A stretch of DNA of 64,000 nt from Burkholderiaceae bacterium (GTDB lineage: Bacteria > Pseudomonadota > Gammaproteobacteria > Burkholderiales > Burkholderiaceae): contig JAGTRK010000004.1 in the NCBI GenBank assembly GCA_018261955.1, positions 248,001 through 312,000 on the forward strand. Reading direction: 5' to 3'. Position numbers and translations under genes: made by a program. Under the pieces are notes generated by a model. That model saw nothing but the letters and a program-made list of their open reading frames with translations, was not told where the DNA came from and made no database searches. Positions 16,054-25,237 of the stretch are shown piece after piece (the first letter of the stretch is position 1; each line of letters begins with the position of its first letter).

Positions 16054-17439
16054 TTACTGGAGTGCATCCAACAGTTTTTGATGCACTCCACCAAAACCAC
16101 CGTTGCTCATCACGAGGATATGATCGCCCGCTTGGGCTTGAACTTTGACCGCTTGCACCAATTCATCCAAATTGCTAAACGCCTGTGCTTTGTCACCCAG
16201 CGGCGACAAAGCCTCAGCCAAATCCCAGCCGAGCGCGCTTGAGCCTTCGGTTGCACCATAGCCAAACACAAAATCAGCCGCTTGCAATGAGTCAGGTAAA
16301 GCCGCCTTCATCACCCCCAGTTTCATGGTGTTCGAGCGCGGCTCAAGCACCGCTAAAATTCGCCCTGCGCCAACCTGCGCATCGAGTCTTTTACGCAAAC
16401 CTGCGAGCGTCGTGGTGATGGCAGTGGGGTGGTGGGCAAAATCATCGTACACCGTGATGCCATTGACCACGCCTTTGATTTCCATGCGGCGTTTGGGCAT
16501 GAGGTAGCGCGAAAGCGCATCAACCGAGGTTTTCGGCTCCACACCCACATGACGCGCAGCAGCAATCGCCGCCAGCGCATTCAAGCGATTGTGCTCGCCT
16601 GTCACATCCCAGTGCACACGTCCTTGCAGTTTGCCCTCAAACAAGACATCAAAACTGTCATCATCGCCCACACTGGCGATTTGCCAATCGGCTGTATCGT
16701 TATTGGAGCCAAAGCGCGCAATCGGTGTCCACGCGCCTTTACTCAAGGTTTCATCAAGTGATGCTTCATGGGCATTGGATACAATCAAACCATTGTGTGG
16801 CACGGTGCGCACAAGATGGTGAAATTGGGTTTGAATGGCGGCAAGATCGGCGAAAATATCCGCATGGTCAAATTCCAGATTATTTAAAATCACCGTGCGT
16901 GGACGGTAGTGTACAAACTTACTGCGCTTGTCAAAAAACGCCGTGTCGTACTCATCTGCCTCAATCACAAAAAATGGATCACCGGTCAAACGCGCCGAAA
17001 TGCCAAAATTATTCGGCACACCGCCAATTAAAAAACTTGGATTTAAACCCGCATCTTCGAGCAACCACGCGAGCATTGAGCTGGTAGTGGTTTTGCCGTG
17101 CGTGCCTGCCACCGCGAGTACCCATTTGCCGTGCAAAACATTTTCCGCCAACCACTGCGGCCCTGAAATGTATGAAGCACCCGCATCCAAAATCGCTTCC
17201 ATCAAGGGATTGCCACGCGAGACCACATTGCCAATCACAAACACATCGGGCTTCAAATCCAATTGACCCGCATCAAAACCACTGATGAGCTCAATTCCTT
17301 GCGCTTCCAACTGCGTGCTCATCGGCGGATAGACATTCGCATCACAGCCCGTGACACGATAGCCCGCTTGTTTGGCAATGGCAGCAATCCCGCCCATAAA
17401 GGTACCGCAGATGCCGAGAATATGAATGTGTTTTTGCAT
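16054..17439 (-). CDS. mpl: UDP-N-acetylmuramate:tripeptide ligase (murein recycling)
   Basis: 461 residues. Mpl joins the recycled tripeptide L-Ala-gamma-D-Glu-meso-Dap to UDP-MurNAc, saving cell-wall peptide. It has the Mur ligase architecture: N-terminal nucleotide domain (HILGICGTFMGGIAAIAK), central ATP-binding loop AGTHGKTTTSSM near 110-121, EADEYDTAFFDKRSK, and a C-terminal ligase domain with EPRSNTMKLG. The N-terminal CGTFMGG distinguishes Mpl from MurC. It is the first gene of the mpl-yqiA-ubiA unit. Confidence 0.96.
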   Translation of the reverse strand: MQKHIHILGICGTFMGGIAAIAKQAGYRVTGCDANVYPPMSTQLEAQGIELISGFDAGQLDLKPDVFVIGNVVSRGNPLMEAILDAGASYISGPQWLAENVLHGKWVLAVAGTHGKTTTSSMLAWLLEDAGLNPSFLIGGVPNNFGISARLTGDPFFVIEADEYDTAFFDKRSKFVHYRPRTVILNNLEFDHADIFADLAAIQTQFHHLVRTVPHNGLIVSNAHEASLDETLSKGAWTPIARFGSNNDTADWQIASVGDDDSFDVLFEGKLQGRVHWDVTGEHNRLNALAAIAAARHVGVEPKTSVDALSRYLMPKRRMEIKGVVNGITVYDDFAHHPTAITTTLAGLRKRLDAQVGAGRILAVLEPRSNTMKLGVMKAALPDSLQAADFVFGYGATEGSSALGWDLAEALSPLGDKAQAFSNLDELVQAVKVQAQAGDHILVMSNGGFGGVHQKLLDALQ

Positions 17440-17543
17440 GACGATTCACTGATGAGACAATAAAGGTGTATTGTAGCCGATAGCGAAGCCACATATAAAC
17501 AGGGTTCTGAATTTATCGACGCAAATCACACTATGCACGCGTA

Positions 17544-17580
17544 TAAAAAAACAGACCAACGTGTTGTCAGTCTGTTTTTT
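17544..17580 (-). terminator. Terminator after the nitronate monooxygenase gene
   Basis: Stem AAAAAACAGAC/GTCTGTTTTTT with an inner CAAC/GTTG pair and long T runs on both sides. It lies 13 nt past the monooxygenase stop on the minus strand. Confidence 0.8.
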
Positions 17581-17593
17581 CACACTCAGTCGT

Positions 17594-18550
17594 TCAAAGT
17601 GCCAAACGCGCACGCGCGGCTCGGTACTCTGCTTCCAATTGATTGACCAATTCGGCGGTTGGCAAGACCTCATCAATCACCGCCACGCCTTGACCCACCC
17701 CCCAAATGTCTTTCCATGCCTTCGCTGCCGTATTGCCACCGCTGCCAAAGTTCATTTTTGATTTATCTGCTTCGGGCAAGTGATCGGGATCTAAACCTGC
17801 ATTGACGATGGATTGACGCAAGTAATTACCATGCACACCTGTGAATAGGTTGGTGTAAATCACATCCGACGCGCTCGCTTCAGTGATACCTTGTTTGTAC
17901 GCATCCGAAGCATTCGCCTCAGTGGTGGCGATAAACCGTGTGCCCATATACGCCAAGTCTGCACCCATGGCTTGTGCCGCGAGCACCGCACTGCCATTGG
18001 CAATACTGCCAGAAAGCACAATCAAACCATCATAAAATTCGCGAATCTCACCGACCAAGGCAAAAGGACTCAAGGTACCCGCGTGTCCGCCCGCACCTGC
18101 TGCAACCAAAATCAAGCCATCCACGCCTGCTTCAAGGGCTTTTTTCGCATGACGCGCATTGATGACATCATGCAGTACGATGCCACCATAAGCGTGTGCA
18201 CCATCGACCAATTCTTTGGGAGGGGCTTGTAAACTGGTAATGAAAATCGGCACTTGGTGTTTGAGGCACACGGTGATGTCTTCTGCCAAACGTGCATTCG
18301 ATGGGTGAACGATTTGGTTGACGGCAAATGGTGCGGGATTGCCACCCGCGGCTTTGTCTGCTGCCAAATCGGCTTGTAAATCCGTCAGCCAAGCGTCCAA
18401 TGCACCCTCACCGCGCGCATTCAGGGCAGGAAATGAGCCAACAATCCCCGCCTTGCACTGGGCTTTGACCAACTCAGGATTGGACACGATAAACATCGGC
18501 GAGCCGATGATGGGCAGTCGCAGTTGCGACAATACGGTGGGAATACTCAT
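17594..18550 (-). CDS. Nitronate monooxygenase family flavoprotein
   Basis: 318 residues. Enzymes of this family use FMN to oxidise nitronates such as propionate 3-nitronate. The FMN-binding barrel is clear: IGSPMFIVSNPELVKAQ at the N terminus, VAAGAGGHAG near 151-160 and GADLAYMGTRFIAT near 200-213. The family is close to the 2-nitropropane dioxygenase type, so the exact substrate is uncertain. The gene stands alone, with a terminator behind it and 208 nt between its start and the ttcA stop. Confidence 0.92.
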   Translation of the reverse strand: MSIPTVLSQLRLPIIGSPMFIVSNPELVKAQCKAGIVGSFPALNARGEGALDAWLTDLQADLAADKAAGGNPAPFAVNQIVHPSNARLAEDITVCLKHQVPIFITSLQAPPKELVDGAHAYGGIVLHDVINARHAKKALEAGVDGLILVAAGAGGHAGTLSPFALVGEIREFYDGLIVLSGSIANGSAVLAAQAMGADLAYMGTRFIATTEANASDAYKQGITEASASDVIYTNLFTGVHGNYLRQSIVNAGLDPDHLPEADKSKMNFGSGGNTAAKAWKDIWGVGQGVAVIDEVLPTAELVNQLEAEYRAARARLAL

Positions 18551-18661
18551 GGAATCTCCTTTGTGGTTATGTCTGATGATGTCGTGCCGCTCTATTTTTA
18601 GAACGGTCGTGCGAAAATTATACCCGAATCGTACAACTTGAGATTATTTTTTTCAGCCCAG

Positions 18662-18683
18662 CAAAAGCCCCAGAGAAGTGGGG
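18662..18683 (-). terminator. Possible terminator of ttcA
   Basis: On the minus strand CCCCA and TGGGG enclose a 6-nt loop, followed by CTTTTGC. The T run is short, so this is tentative. It lies 76 nt past the ttcA stop. Confidence 0.4.
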
Positions 18684-18758
18684 TGGTTTCATCCCCATGA
18701 AAGGGTTGCGCCCTAGCGCAAACCCAAATAACTACCCGTGCTTTTTATACATTTGATA

Positions 18759-19661
18759 TCACACGAACTGAATTTTTTGTTCCGCAAACCCCTCGACCTT
18801 TTCTTCTGATTGCCGAGGCACTTCGCACGCCGACTCATCAAACGCAATATCACCCTCAGCGACCACCGTGTTGACCGTCAAATTTTTAAAGTCAAATAAA
18901 TTCGTGTCCATCAAATGCGAGGGTACAATCGTGCTCATGGCGCGAAACATATTTTCCACCCAACCTTTTTTGCGCGACCACTCTTGAATCAGACCTTTCA
19001 TCACTTGACGTTGTAGATTTTCTTGTGAACCACACAAATTGCAAGGAATGATGGGAAACTGCTTGACCTCTGCATAGCGTGCCAAGTCGGCTTCTTCGCA
19101 ATACGCCAGTGGACGAATCACCACATGCTTACCATCGTCAGACACCAGTTTGGGTGGCATGGCTTTGATTTTCGCACCGTAAAACAGATTGAGCAAAAAA
19201 GTTTCAAGGATGTCGTCGCGGTGATGTCCAAGCGCAATTTTGGTTGCACCCAGTTCATCGGCCACTCGATACAATATACCACGGCGCAGACGCGAACACA
19301 GCCCGCAGGTGGTTTTGCCTTCCTCTATCACCCGTTTGACAATGCTGTAGGTGTCTTGATTTTCGATGTGAAACGGCACGCCGATTTCTGTCAAATAATT
19401 GGGCAAAATTTCTGCGGGGAAATTCGGCTGCTTTTGATCCAAGTTGACCGCGACCACATCAAAGTGTATCGGCGCACGCTCGCGCAGTTTGAGTAAAATA
19501 TCCAACAAACCATAACTGTCCTTACCACCAGAGAGACAGACCATGACTTTGTCACCGTCTTCTATCATGTTGTAGTCGCCAATGGCTTGCCCAACCTGCC
19601 GCGTCAGGCGTTTGTCGAGTTTATTGTTTTCGTAGTTTTGTTTTTGTTCGGTGGACATCAT
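18759..19661 (-). CDS. ttcA: tRNA 2-thiocytidine(32) synthetase
   Basis: 300 residues. TtcA thiolates C32 of certain tRNAs using ATP and a 4Fe-4S cluster. The PP-loop SGGKDS is at 44-49. The cluster cysteines are C119 and C122 (CGLC) and C207 and C210 (CNLC). [21 protein letters not shown] around 145-164 is characteristic. It is the last gene of a minus-strand run folM-like, folB, ttcA, an order found in many Burkholderiales. Confidence 0.96.
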   Translation of the reverse strand: MMSTEQKQNYENNKLDKRLTRQVGQAIGDYNMIEDGDKVMVCLSGGKDSYGLLDILLKLRERAPIHFDVVAVNLDQKQPNFPAEILPNYLTEIGVPFHIENQDTYSIVKRVIEEGKTTCGLCSRLRRGILYRVADELGATKIALGHHRDDILETFLLNLFYGAKIKAMPPKLVSDDGKHVVIRPLAYCEEADLARYAEVKQFPIIPCNLCGSQENLQRQVMKGLIQEWSRKKGWVENMFRAMSTIVPSHLMDTNLFDFKNLTVNTVVAEGDIAFDESACEVPRQSEEKVEGFAEQKIQFV

Positions 19662-19701
19662 TTTTAATCGGTTGTTTTTTTGAAATTAACGAGCAATATT
19701 T

Positions 19702-20106
19702 TTAAGCAAAATACCACGCACCGACACCAATCGCATCGCAATCACGATAGATATTGGTTTTCGCGCTGGCGATGTACACGGCGACAATGGCGGGTTTGGT
19801 CAATAATTGCTGAGCAATCTTGTCGCACAGGGTTTCTTGCAATTGCACATGCTCGCCATGCACCAAATCAACCACTGAATTGCGAATGAAATCATAATCA
19901 ACCACTTCGTCCAAACCATCGTGGCTTGGGCTGGCGTTTTCGCGTTTGACATACGCCACCACGTTGAACACCATGGGTTGCGCACCGTATTTTTCGTGGT
20001 CGTACACACCGATTTTGACATTCAAACGCAGATTGCGCACATAAATACTGCGACAGTGTTCGATGGTTTCGGTGCGTGCTTGACTGATGGGGTGGGTAAT
20101 GAGCAT
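19702..20106 (-). CDS. folB: Dihydroneopterin aldolase family protein
   Basis: 134 residues. FolB cleaves dihydroneopterin to hydroxymethyl-dihydropterin in folate synthesis. The family pattern is visible: IYVRNLRLNVKIGVYDHEK near 21-39, DEVVDYDFIRNSVVDLV near 66-82 and the short final strand ASAKTNIYRDCDAIGV. The protein begins about 20 residues before the conserved part. It lies between a pteridine-reductase-like SDR and ttcA on the same strand, which supports a pterin role. Confidence 0.88.
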   Translation of the reverse strand: MLITHPISQARTETIEHCRSIYVRNLRLNVKIGVYDHEKYGAQPMVFNVVAYVKRENASPSHDGLDEVVDYDFIRNSVVDLVHGEHVQLQETLCDKIAQQLLTKPAIVAVYIASAKTNIYRDCDAIGVGAWYFA

Positions 20107-20125
20107 AAGATTGTATTCGATAAAT

Positions 20126-20968
20126 TTAATGTTTGAACATCACATCGCGTGCAGAAGGCGTGAGGTGCTGCCCGCCATCGACTTGCAACACCGTACCCGT
20201 CATGCTGCGCGCGGCCATCGCAAACAACATCGCCTGCGCAACATCGCGCGGCGTTGAACCCCGCTGCAAAATGGTTTGCTGATGCACTTGGTTAAACGTC
20301 TCGATGCTTTGCGTACCCGATGGCAAACTCAAACCCAAGGCAATGCCGACCACGCGCACACGTGGCGCGAATGCTTGCGCAGATAATATGGTTGCTTCCT
20401 TCAATGCTGATTTAGATAACGTATAAGAGAGAAAATCTGGGTTGGGGTTGTAGAGTTTTTGATCCAGTAGGTTGATAATCACACCCTGCGCATCACTCGG
20501 TAATTGTTGGCACAACTGCTGTGACAAAACCATCGGCGCAAACGTATTGGTGCGCCAATGCTGCTCAAACAATGCTAAATCCAAAGGTGCTGGCTGCGTG
20601 AGTACGTCGTATTCAAAGACCGAAGCATTGTTAATCAATACCCCCACAGCACCGAGTTGTTGCGTGACTTGCGACATCAAGCCTGCCACAGCGTTTGCAT
20701 CCGATAAATCGGCCTGCACTGCGCACGCACGCACCTTGCATTTTAGCAATTCCTGCACCAACTGCACCGCCTCATCACCTGAGCGTCCATAATGCACCGC
20801 GACATCAAAACCCGCACGCGCCAATGCCAAACACAACTCACGCCCGATGCGTTTCGCGCCGCCCGTAACGAGCGCAACTTTGGGGAGATGGTCATCAAAA
20901 TGCCAAACATCATTGGCACTGTGGTCAGTATTTGTCATATTCATGAGGAAGTACACGTTCGACATCAT
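20126..20968 (-). CDS. Short-chain dehydrogenase, FolM/pteridine-reductase-like
   Basis: 280 residues. The Rossmann motif TGGAKRIG follows the first strand (VALVTGGAKRIGRELCLALA near 31-50), the conserved INNASVFEYD is present, and the catalytic YTLSK lies near 180. The TGGAKRIGR type and its position just before folB suggest a dihydromonapterin or pteridine reductase. This is an inference. The start is uncertain: M1, M2, M9 and M11 are all near, and none has a good ribosome site. The gene is divergent from a MidA-like gene. Confidence 0.85.
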   Translation of the reverse strand: MMSNVYFLMNMTNTDHSANDVWHFDDHLPKVALVTGGAKRIGRELCLALARAGFDVAVHYGRSGDEAVQLVQELLKCKVRACAVQADLSDANAVAGLMSQVTQQLGAVGVLINNASVFEYDVLTQPAPLDLALFEQHWRTNTFAPMVLSQQLCQQLPSDAQGVIINLLDQKLYNPNPDFLSYTLSKSALKEATILSAQAFAPRVRVVGIALGLSLPSGTQSIETFNQVHQQTILQRGSTPRDVAQAMLFAMAARSMTGTVLQVDGGQHLTPSARDVMFKH

Positions 20969-21005
20969 TTACAATAGCGACATTGTACTTGATGAACCTG
21001 ATTTT

Positions 21006-22184
21006 ATGCCAAACAAACTACCCACGCCCTCTGCTGAGCAAATCGCGCGCTCAGCGCAACTGTCCGCACACATTCGCGAACGCATCGCGCACAATGGCGG
21101 CTGGTTGCCCTTTGACGCATATATGAATGCTGCACTGTATACCCCCGAACTGGGTTACTACACCAACACCCTATCGCCCTTCTCAATGTGGGCGCAGGAC
21201 GGTGACTTCATCACAGCGCCTTTGCTCACGCCGCTGTTTGGCGCGTGTTTGGCAGAACAAGCCATTGAAGTGTTTGAACTCACGGGTCAAGCCAATATCT
21301 TGGAATTCGGTGCGGGCACGGGGCGATTGGCGGCGGACATTTTGCGTCATTTGGCAGCGCAAAACATCGCTGTCAATTACCAAATTTTGGAATTGTCCGC
21401 CACCCTGCGCGCTCAACAACGCGCGGAAATCGAGACTGTGTTGCAAGGTGTGGCGCATCAGCACACCCTCACATGGTTGGACGCATTGCCCACCGACTTT
21501 GTGGGCTTGATGTTGGGCAATGAAGTCTTGGATGCGATGCCCGTTAAACTGATTGGCATGGACAAAGGCACATGGTTCGAGCGCGGCGTGGCAGTTGAGG
21601 AAGAGACACTCGTGTGGCAAGACCGCCCCACACACCAAACCTTGCCCATGCCGAGCGAATGGTTGGATGCGCTCAAACGCAGCCAATCGCGTTACCTTTC
21701 AGAAACCCACGACCAACAAATCGCGTTCATTGACAGCCTATCGCACGCACTCAAATCAGGCGTGATTCTGATGATTGATTACGGCTTTCCTGCGCACGAA
21801 TACTACCATCCCGAGCGCAACACAGGCACGCTGATGTGCCACATCCAGCATGTGGCGCACGACGATGCGCTGTATTATGTGGGCACACAAGACATCACCG
21901 CGCATGTGAATTTCTCGGCACTGCTGCCCACACCGACATCCAGTTTGCAAGTGATTGGCTACACTTCTCAAGCCAACTTTCTCATCAACAACGGCATTCT
22001 GAATCAACTGGCACGCATTGAGCCAGAACAACAACGCATCCACGCCAACCGAGTGCAACGCCTGTTGTCCGAGGCAGAAATGGGCGAATTATTCAAAGTG
22101 ATGGCGTGGAGCAAAGGACTGGATTTTGCTGAAGATGAAACCATACAAGGCTTCTATCGCGGTGACCGTTTGACACGACTATAA
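21006..22184 (+). CDS. MidA/NDUFAF7-type SAM-dependent methyltransferase
   Basis: 392 residues from the ATG at 21006 (MPNKLPTPSAEQ). A longer frame back to 20847 overlaps the divergent SDR gene and is not family-like. The methyltransferase core has ILEFGAGTGRLAADIL near 98-113 and GNEVLDAMPVKL near 173-184. YYHPERNTGTLMCHIQH near 265-281 is specific to the COG1565 family. The mitochondrial relative methylates an arginine of complex I. The bacterial substrate is unknown. It is divergent from the SDR gene with only about 37 nt between starts. Confidence 0.9.
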   Translation: MPNKLPTPSAEQIARSAQLSAHIRERIAHNGGWLPFDAYMNAALYTPELGYYTNTLSPFSMWAQDGDFITAPLLTPLFGACLAEQAIEVFELTGQANILEFGAGTGRLAADILRHLAAQNIAVNYQILELSATLRAQQRAEIETVLQGVAHQHTLTWLDALPTDFVGLMLGNEVLDAMPVKLIGMDKGTWFERGVAVEEETLVWQDRPTHQTLPMPSEWLDALKRSQSRYLSETHDQQIAFIDSLSHALKSGVILMIDYGFPAHEYYHPERNTGTLMCHIQHVAHDDALYYVGTQDITAHVNFSALLPTPTSSLQVIGYTSQANFLINNGILNQLARIEPEQQRIHANRVQRLLSEAEMGELFKVMAWSKGLDFAEDETIQGFYRGDRLTRL

Positions 22185-22249
22185 CCAACGCCAATCTCTT
22201 CGTATCAAAACCGAGTAAACATACAATCTAAATCACCGTTTGTATTTCC

Positions 22250-22903
22250 TTAATTGCCTTGATTGGATGCGCCATCCGCCTTTAACATTTGAGCAAATGC
22301 TTGAGCGCGTCCATAAAACGGACTGTGCGCTATGCGCTGTATGTCTCCGTCTCGCTCCAGCAAAAACGTGGGATAGCCCTGTACACCGTGCATCGCCATG
22401 AGCGTGTGGGTTGCCTGAGTCATCGCGTGAACATCCATTGAATCATAAACGGTGCGAAATGCAGACCTGTCCAAACCCAAATCGCGTGCAATGTGGCTCA
22501 ATGTTTCAAAACGACTGACGTGTAAACCCTGCATAAAATGTGCTTGCTGAATCCGATGCAACATATCCAAGCCTCGCGCGTCTAAAGTCTGCGCCGCCAT
22601 AATCGCGCGGATTGGCGGTTCAGAATCGAGCACCGCGTTAGAATCATTGAGCAAACCATCAAAATAAGCCGTGCCAAACGTCTGACCCGTCATCTGCGCA
22701 ATGCGCTGATCATTGCTCAAAACGAATTGACGCAACTGTGGCGTGACGTATTTGATGTTTGCGCCCGTCCATAACCCCCCCGCGTGTAGCTTGATTTCAA
22801 ATTCATCGTTGTGTTCAACCACTTGCCGCGCTGCCCCCATCAAGGGCGCAGCACCGTAACACCAGCCACACAATGGATCAAAAATATAATGCAGTGTATT
22901 CAT
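22250..22903 (-). CDS. DsbA-family thiol oxidoreductase (cytoplasmic, Com1/FrnE-like)
   Basis: 217 residues from the second of two adjacent ATG codons, which has AAGGA at a better distance. The thioredoxin-like fold starts LHYIFDPLCGWCYGAAP with redox pair CGWC. The helical insertion follows, and VQGYPTFLLERDGD gives the cis-proline. There is no signal peptide, so it works in the cytoplasm, unlike periplasmic DsbA. It lies 63 nt downstream of a secreted MBL-fold protein and may share its LysR-linked control. The substrate is unknown. Confidence 0.85.
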   Translation of the reverse strand: MNTLHYIFDPLCGWCYGAAPLMGAARQVVEHNDEFEIKLHAGGLWTGANIKYVTPQLRQFVLSNDQRIAQMTGQTFGTAYFDGLLNDSNAVLDSEPPIRAIMAAQTLDARGLDMLHRIQQAHFMQGLHVSRFETLSHIARDLGLDRSAFRTVYDSMDVHAMTQATHTLMAMHGVQGYPTFLLERDGDIQRIAHSPFYGRAQAFAQMLKADGASNQGN

Positions 22904-22966
22904 CATATTCCTTCAGATTTAAAACAGGCGGGACATGCCCGCCCATATGTATTGGTATCGATTGAA

Positions 22967-23836
22967 TTACCACTTCATCTCGCCTTTAGCCACTTTAGCA
23001 CCCAACTCCAAACTATCGACTCCCGCCGCGTTTGGATAAGCCTGTTTCATGGCTTGAATCACTTGCGTGCTGTCTTTGGACGCGCTCATGGCTTTTTCAA
23101 ATGCCACTAAATAGTCGCGCGTATCGTCAATTGCATTCGGGCTCAATGCGGTGTTGGCAACCATGTGTCCAGGTACCAATGTACTCGGTTGCAAAGCTTT
23201 CATTTCATCCAAACGTTTGATCCATGCGTTGCGCAAAGCGGGTGTGGCCGAGTCTGCTGTCCATACATGCATGCCCGCATAGGTGTTGACATCGCCCGCA
23301 ATGGTCTTAATCGATGGAATCCAAACATAAGGTCGATTGGCCAATGTGCCTGTGGTGCCGCGTATCTCAATGGTTTTACCTTCAATGGTCAAGGTATTGC
23401 CACTCATGAGAGAAGGCATGAATGGCGTGCGTGGTGCATTGTGACCCATTTTAGGTGACCAAAATGCCACTTTGCCCGCGACTTTGTGTTGGATTTCATT
23501 CAGAACAGCTTGTGAACTCACAATCTTGGCGTTGGGGAAAACCTCGTGCAACACTTCAGCACCAAAATAATAATCAGGGTCGGCTTGGCTGATGACAATC
23601 GTTTTGAGTTCTTTACCACTGTCCAAAACATTCGCAGCAATTCGATACGCATCACTGCGGGTGAAGCCTGTGTCAAGCAAAACCGCTTCTTTTTCACCCA
23701 TAACCAAAGTTGAATTGACATTGAAACTGCTGGCAGGTGCGTTATAAACTTGGATGGTCAGTGGGGTTTCGGCAAATACGGGGGCGGCAAAAGCAGTGGT
23801 CGCAGCAATGGCAGCGAGGGTGATGGATTGTTTCAT
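22967..23836 (-). CDS. Secreted MBL-fold protein with altered metal motif
   Basis: 289 residues with a signal peptide (cleavage probably after VFA at about 22). The metallo-beta-lactamase fold is recognisable: VLLDTGF near 52-58, GDVNTYAG near 181-188 and VPGHMV near 221-226. The usual HxHxDH metal loop, however, reads SQADPDYYFG at 83-92, so both His and the final His are gone while the Asp remains. The second-loop GHT is replaced by GTTG. It may bind metal differently or be non-catalytic. It is divergent from a LysR gene, and two palindromes lie in its upstream region. Confidence 0.85.
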   Translation of the reverse strand: MKQSITLAAIAATTAFAAPVFAETPLTIQVYNAPASSFNVNSTLVMGEKEAVLLDTGFTRSDAYRIAANVLDSGKELKTIVISQADPDYYFGAEVLHEVFPNAKIVSSQAVLNEIQHKVAGKVAFWSPKMGHNAPRTPFMPSLMSGNTLTIEGKTIEIRGTTGTLANRPYVWIPSIKTIAGDVNTYAGMHVWTADSATPALRNAWIKRLDEMKALQPSTLVPGHMVANTALSPNAIDDTRDYLVAFEKAMSASKDSTQVIQAMKQAYPNAAGVDSLELGAKVAKGEMKW

Positions 23837-23857
23837 GATGTACTCCTAAAAAATTAA

Positions 23858-23884
23858 GTTGAATGAATTCAACAGCATCTGTTG
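23858..23884. promoter_or_regulatory. Overlapping palindromes between the MBL gene and lysR
   Basis: GTTGAAT-GA-ATTCAAC (23858-23873) overlaps CAACAG-CAT-CTGTTG (23870-23884). Both are perfect inverted repeats, 22 nt upstream of the MBL start. Their place between a LysR gene and a divergent target fits a LysR binding region, but neither is the classical T-N11-A centre, so this is tentative. Confidence 0.45.
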
Positions 23885-23903
23885 ATAAACGAATCATACC
23901 CAC

Positions 23904-23933
23904 TTGCATTTAATAGATAAATACGATTAAAAT
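23904..23933 (+). promoter_or_regulatory. Promoter of the LysR-family gene
   Basis: TTGCAT and TAAAAT are 18 bp apart. A start near 23940 gives a short leader to the ATG at 23966. It lies next to the paired palindromes. Confidence 0.5.
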
Positions 23934-23965
23934 TAAAACATTGTTATCTAAAATAGAATAATAAA

Positions 23966-24862
23966 ATGAAACTGGATCAACTCAGACGCATGGCTTTATT
24001 TGCGATGGTGGCGCAGCAAGGCTCATTTACCGCGGTCTCGCAGCAGCAAAACATCGCCACATCGGCCATCAGTGCTGCCATCAGCCAATTAGAAAGCGAA
24101 ATCGGTACGCGCTTATTGCATCGCACCACGCGCAAAATCAGCCTCACCGATGCGGGCGCGGTGTTTTTGATTCGGTGCCAAGCCATGCTGTTTGAAGCGA
24201 ATACGGCGCACGAAGAACTCGCGCAAATGGTGGATCAACTGGTCGGCACGTTGACGATAACCGCCTCGCAATGGCAGGCGGATGTTTGGCTTTTGCCCGC
24301 GCTCACGCCGTTGCTGCAAGCCAATCCAAATCTGCGTCTACATCTATTGGTCAATGACCGCCGTCTTGATTTGGTGGAGAACAATATCGACATTGCCATT
24401 CGCAGTGGCGTTTTGGCAGACTCCAGTTTGATTGCACGCCCACTCGCCAATTTACCTGAGTGGGTGGTCGCCGCACCGCGCTATTTGGCGCAAAATAGGA
24501 CACCACAAAACATCCATGACTTGAATCAACACCGCATCATTGCGTTTACGCCATTTGAACATCCACAGCATATTAAATTGATTGATGCCAATGGGGTGCC
24601 GCAAACCGCTCAACTGTCTATGGGTGCGCAAACCGACAGCGTCGAGATGGTGCGCCAACTGGCGGTGATGGGCTTGGGTATTGCGCGTTTGCCGCAAAAA
24701 ATGGTCGAACAAGAACTGGCTCGTGGTCAATTGGTACAGGTTCTGCCGCAATACAGTTTGCCAGCGATTAAAGTCTATGCGATGACGAGCAAACGGGATT
24801 TACAACCTGCTAAAGTACTTGCGGCATTGGTAACCTTACATGATTTTATGGCACAGGTCTGA
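23966..24862 (+). CDS. LysR-family transcriptional regulator
   Basis: 298 residues. The N-terminal winged helix is clear (FAMVAQQGSFTAVSQQQNIATSAISAAISQLE in register with the family), followed by a linker helix and a two-lobed co-inducer domain from about 90. The subgroup resembles the DsdC/AaeR-like LysR proteins that have a short SLIARPL loop. It is divergent from the MBL-fold gene and probably regulates it and the DsbA-like gene. The inducer is unknown. Confidence 0.92.
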   Translation: MKLDQLRRMALFAMVAQQGSFTAVSQQQNIATSAISAAISQLESEIGTRLLHRTTRKISLTDAGAVFLIRCQAMLFEANTAHEELAQMVDQLVGTLTITASQWQADVWLLPALTPLLQANPNLRLHLLVNDRRLDLVENNIDIAIRSGVLADSSLIARPLANLPEWVVAAPRYLAQNRTPQNIHDLNQHRIIAFTPFEHPQHIKLIDANGVPQTAQLSMGAQTDSVEMVRQLAVMGLGIARLPQKMVEQELARGQLVQVLPQYSLPAIKVYAMTSKRDLQPAKVLAALVTLHDFMAQV

Positions 24863-25018
24863 AAGCAAAACTCAATCACTCGGCATGTCTGATGATATTG
24901 ATGATATTTGAAAGTTTGACTCGTCGATTGTGGTCATACCCAGCAAAACACGCGCCCATCGTTCGAGCGGCAAAAGATCATGAGCCTATTGTTCCGCTGC
25001 CGCGCAACGATATGGCAC

Positions 25019-25049
25019 AAAAAAATCCCAGTCCGAGGACTGGGATTTT
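25019..25049 (-). terminator. Terminator after tRNA-Thr
   Basis: Stem AATCCCAGTC/GACTGGGATT with a 4-nt loop, and seven T in a row on the minus strand. It lies 7 nt past the CCA end. It may also stop lysR transcripts from the other side. Confidence 0.8.
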
Positions 25050-25056
25050 GCACACT

Positions 25057-25132
25057 TGGTGCCGGTTGCAGGACTTGAACCCACCACCCCCTGATTACAA
25101 GTCAGGTGCTCTACCAGATGAGCTAAACCGGC
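25057..25132 (-). tRNA. tRNA-Thr (TGT)
   Basis: A full cloverleaf: acceptor GCCGGTT/AACCGGC, anticodon stem CCTGA/TCAGG with loop CTTGTAA, T arm GGTGGGTTCAAGTCCTG (slightly irregular), discriminator A and encoded CCA. It reads ACA codons. Confidence 0.96.
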
Positions 25133-25143
25133 TAAGAGGTGAA

Positions 25144-25172
25144 ATTATAGCCACTTCATTTCGCTTTGGCAA
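25144..25172 (-). promoter_or_regulatory. Promoter of tRNA-Thr
   Basis: TTGCCA and TATAAT are exactly 17 bp apart on the minus strand, 12 nt from the tRNA start. Confidence 0.85.
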
Positions 25173-25237
25173 GCCTGACACTCAATTTTTTTATCATTTC
25201 ACAAAATGCGTTTTGGGGCTTGGCTCAAGGACGGTAT

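Noticed and set aside
20847-21005. Longer N terminus of the MidA-like methyltransferase
   Set aside because: The extra 53 residues overlap the divergent SDR gene and are not found in the family. The ATG at 21006 starts a normal-length protein.
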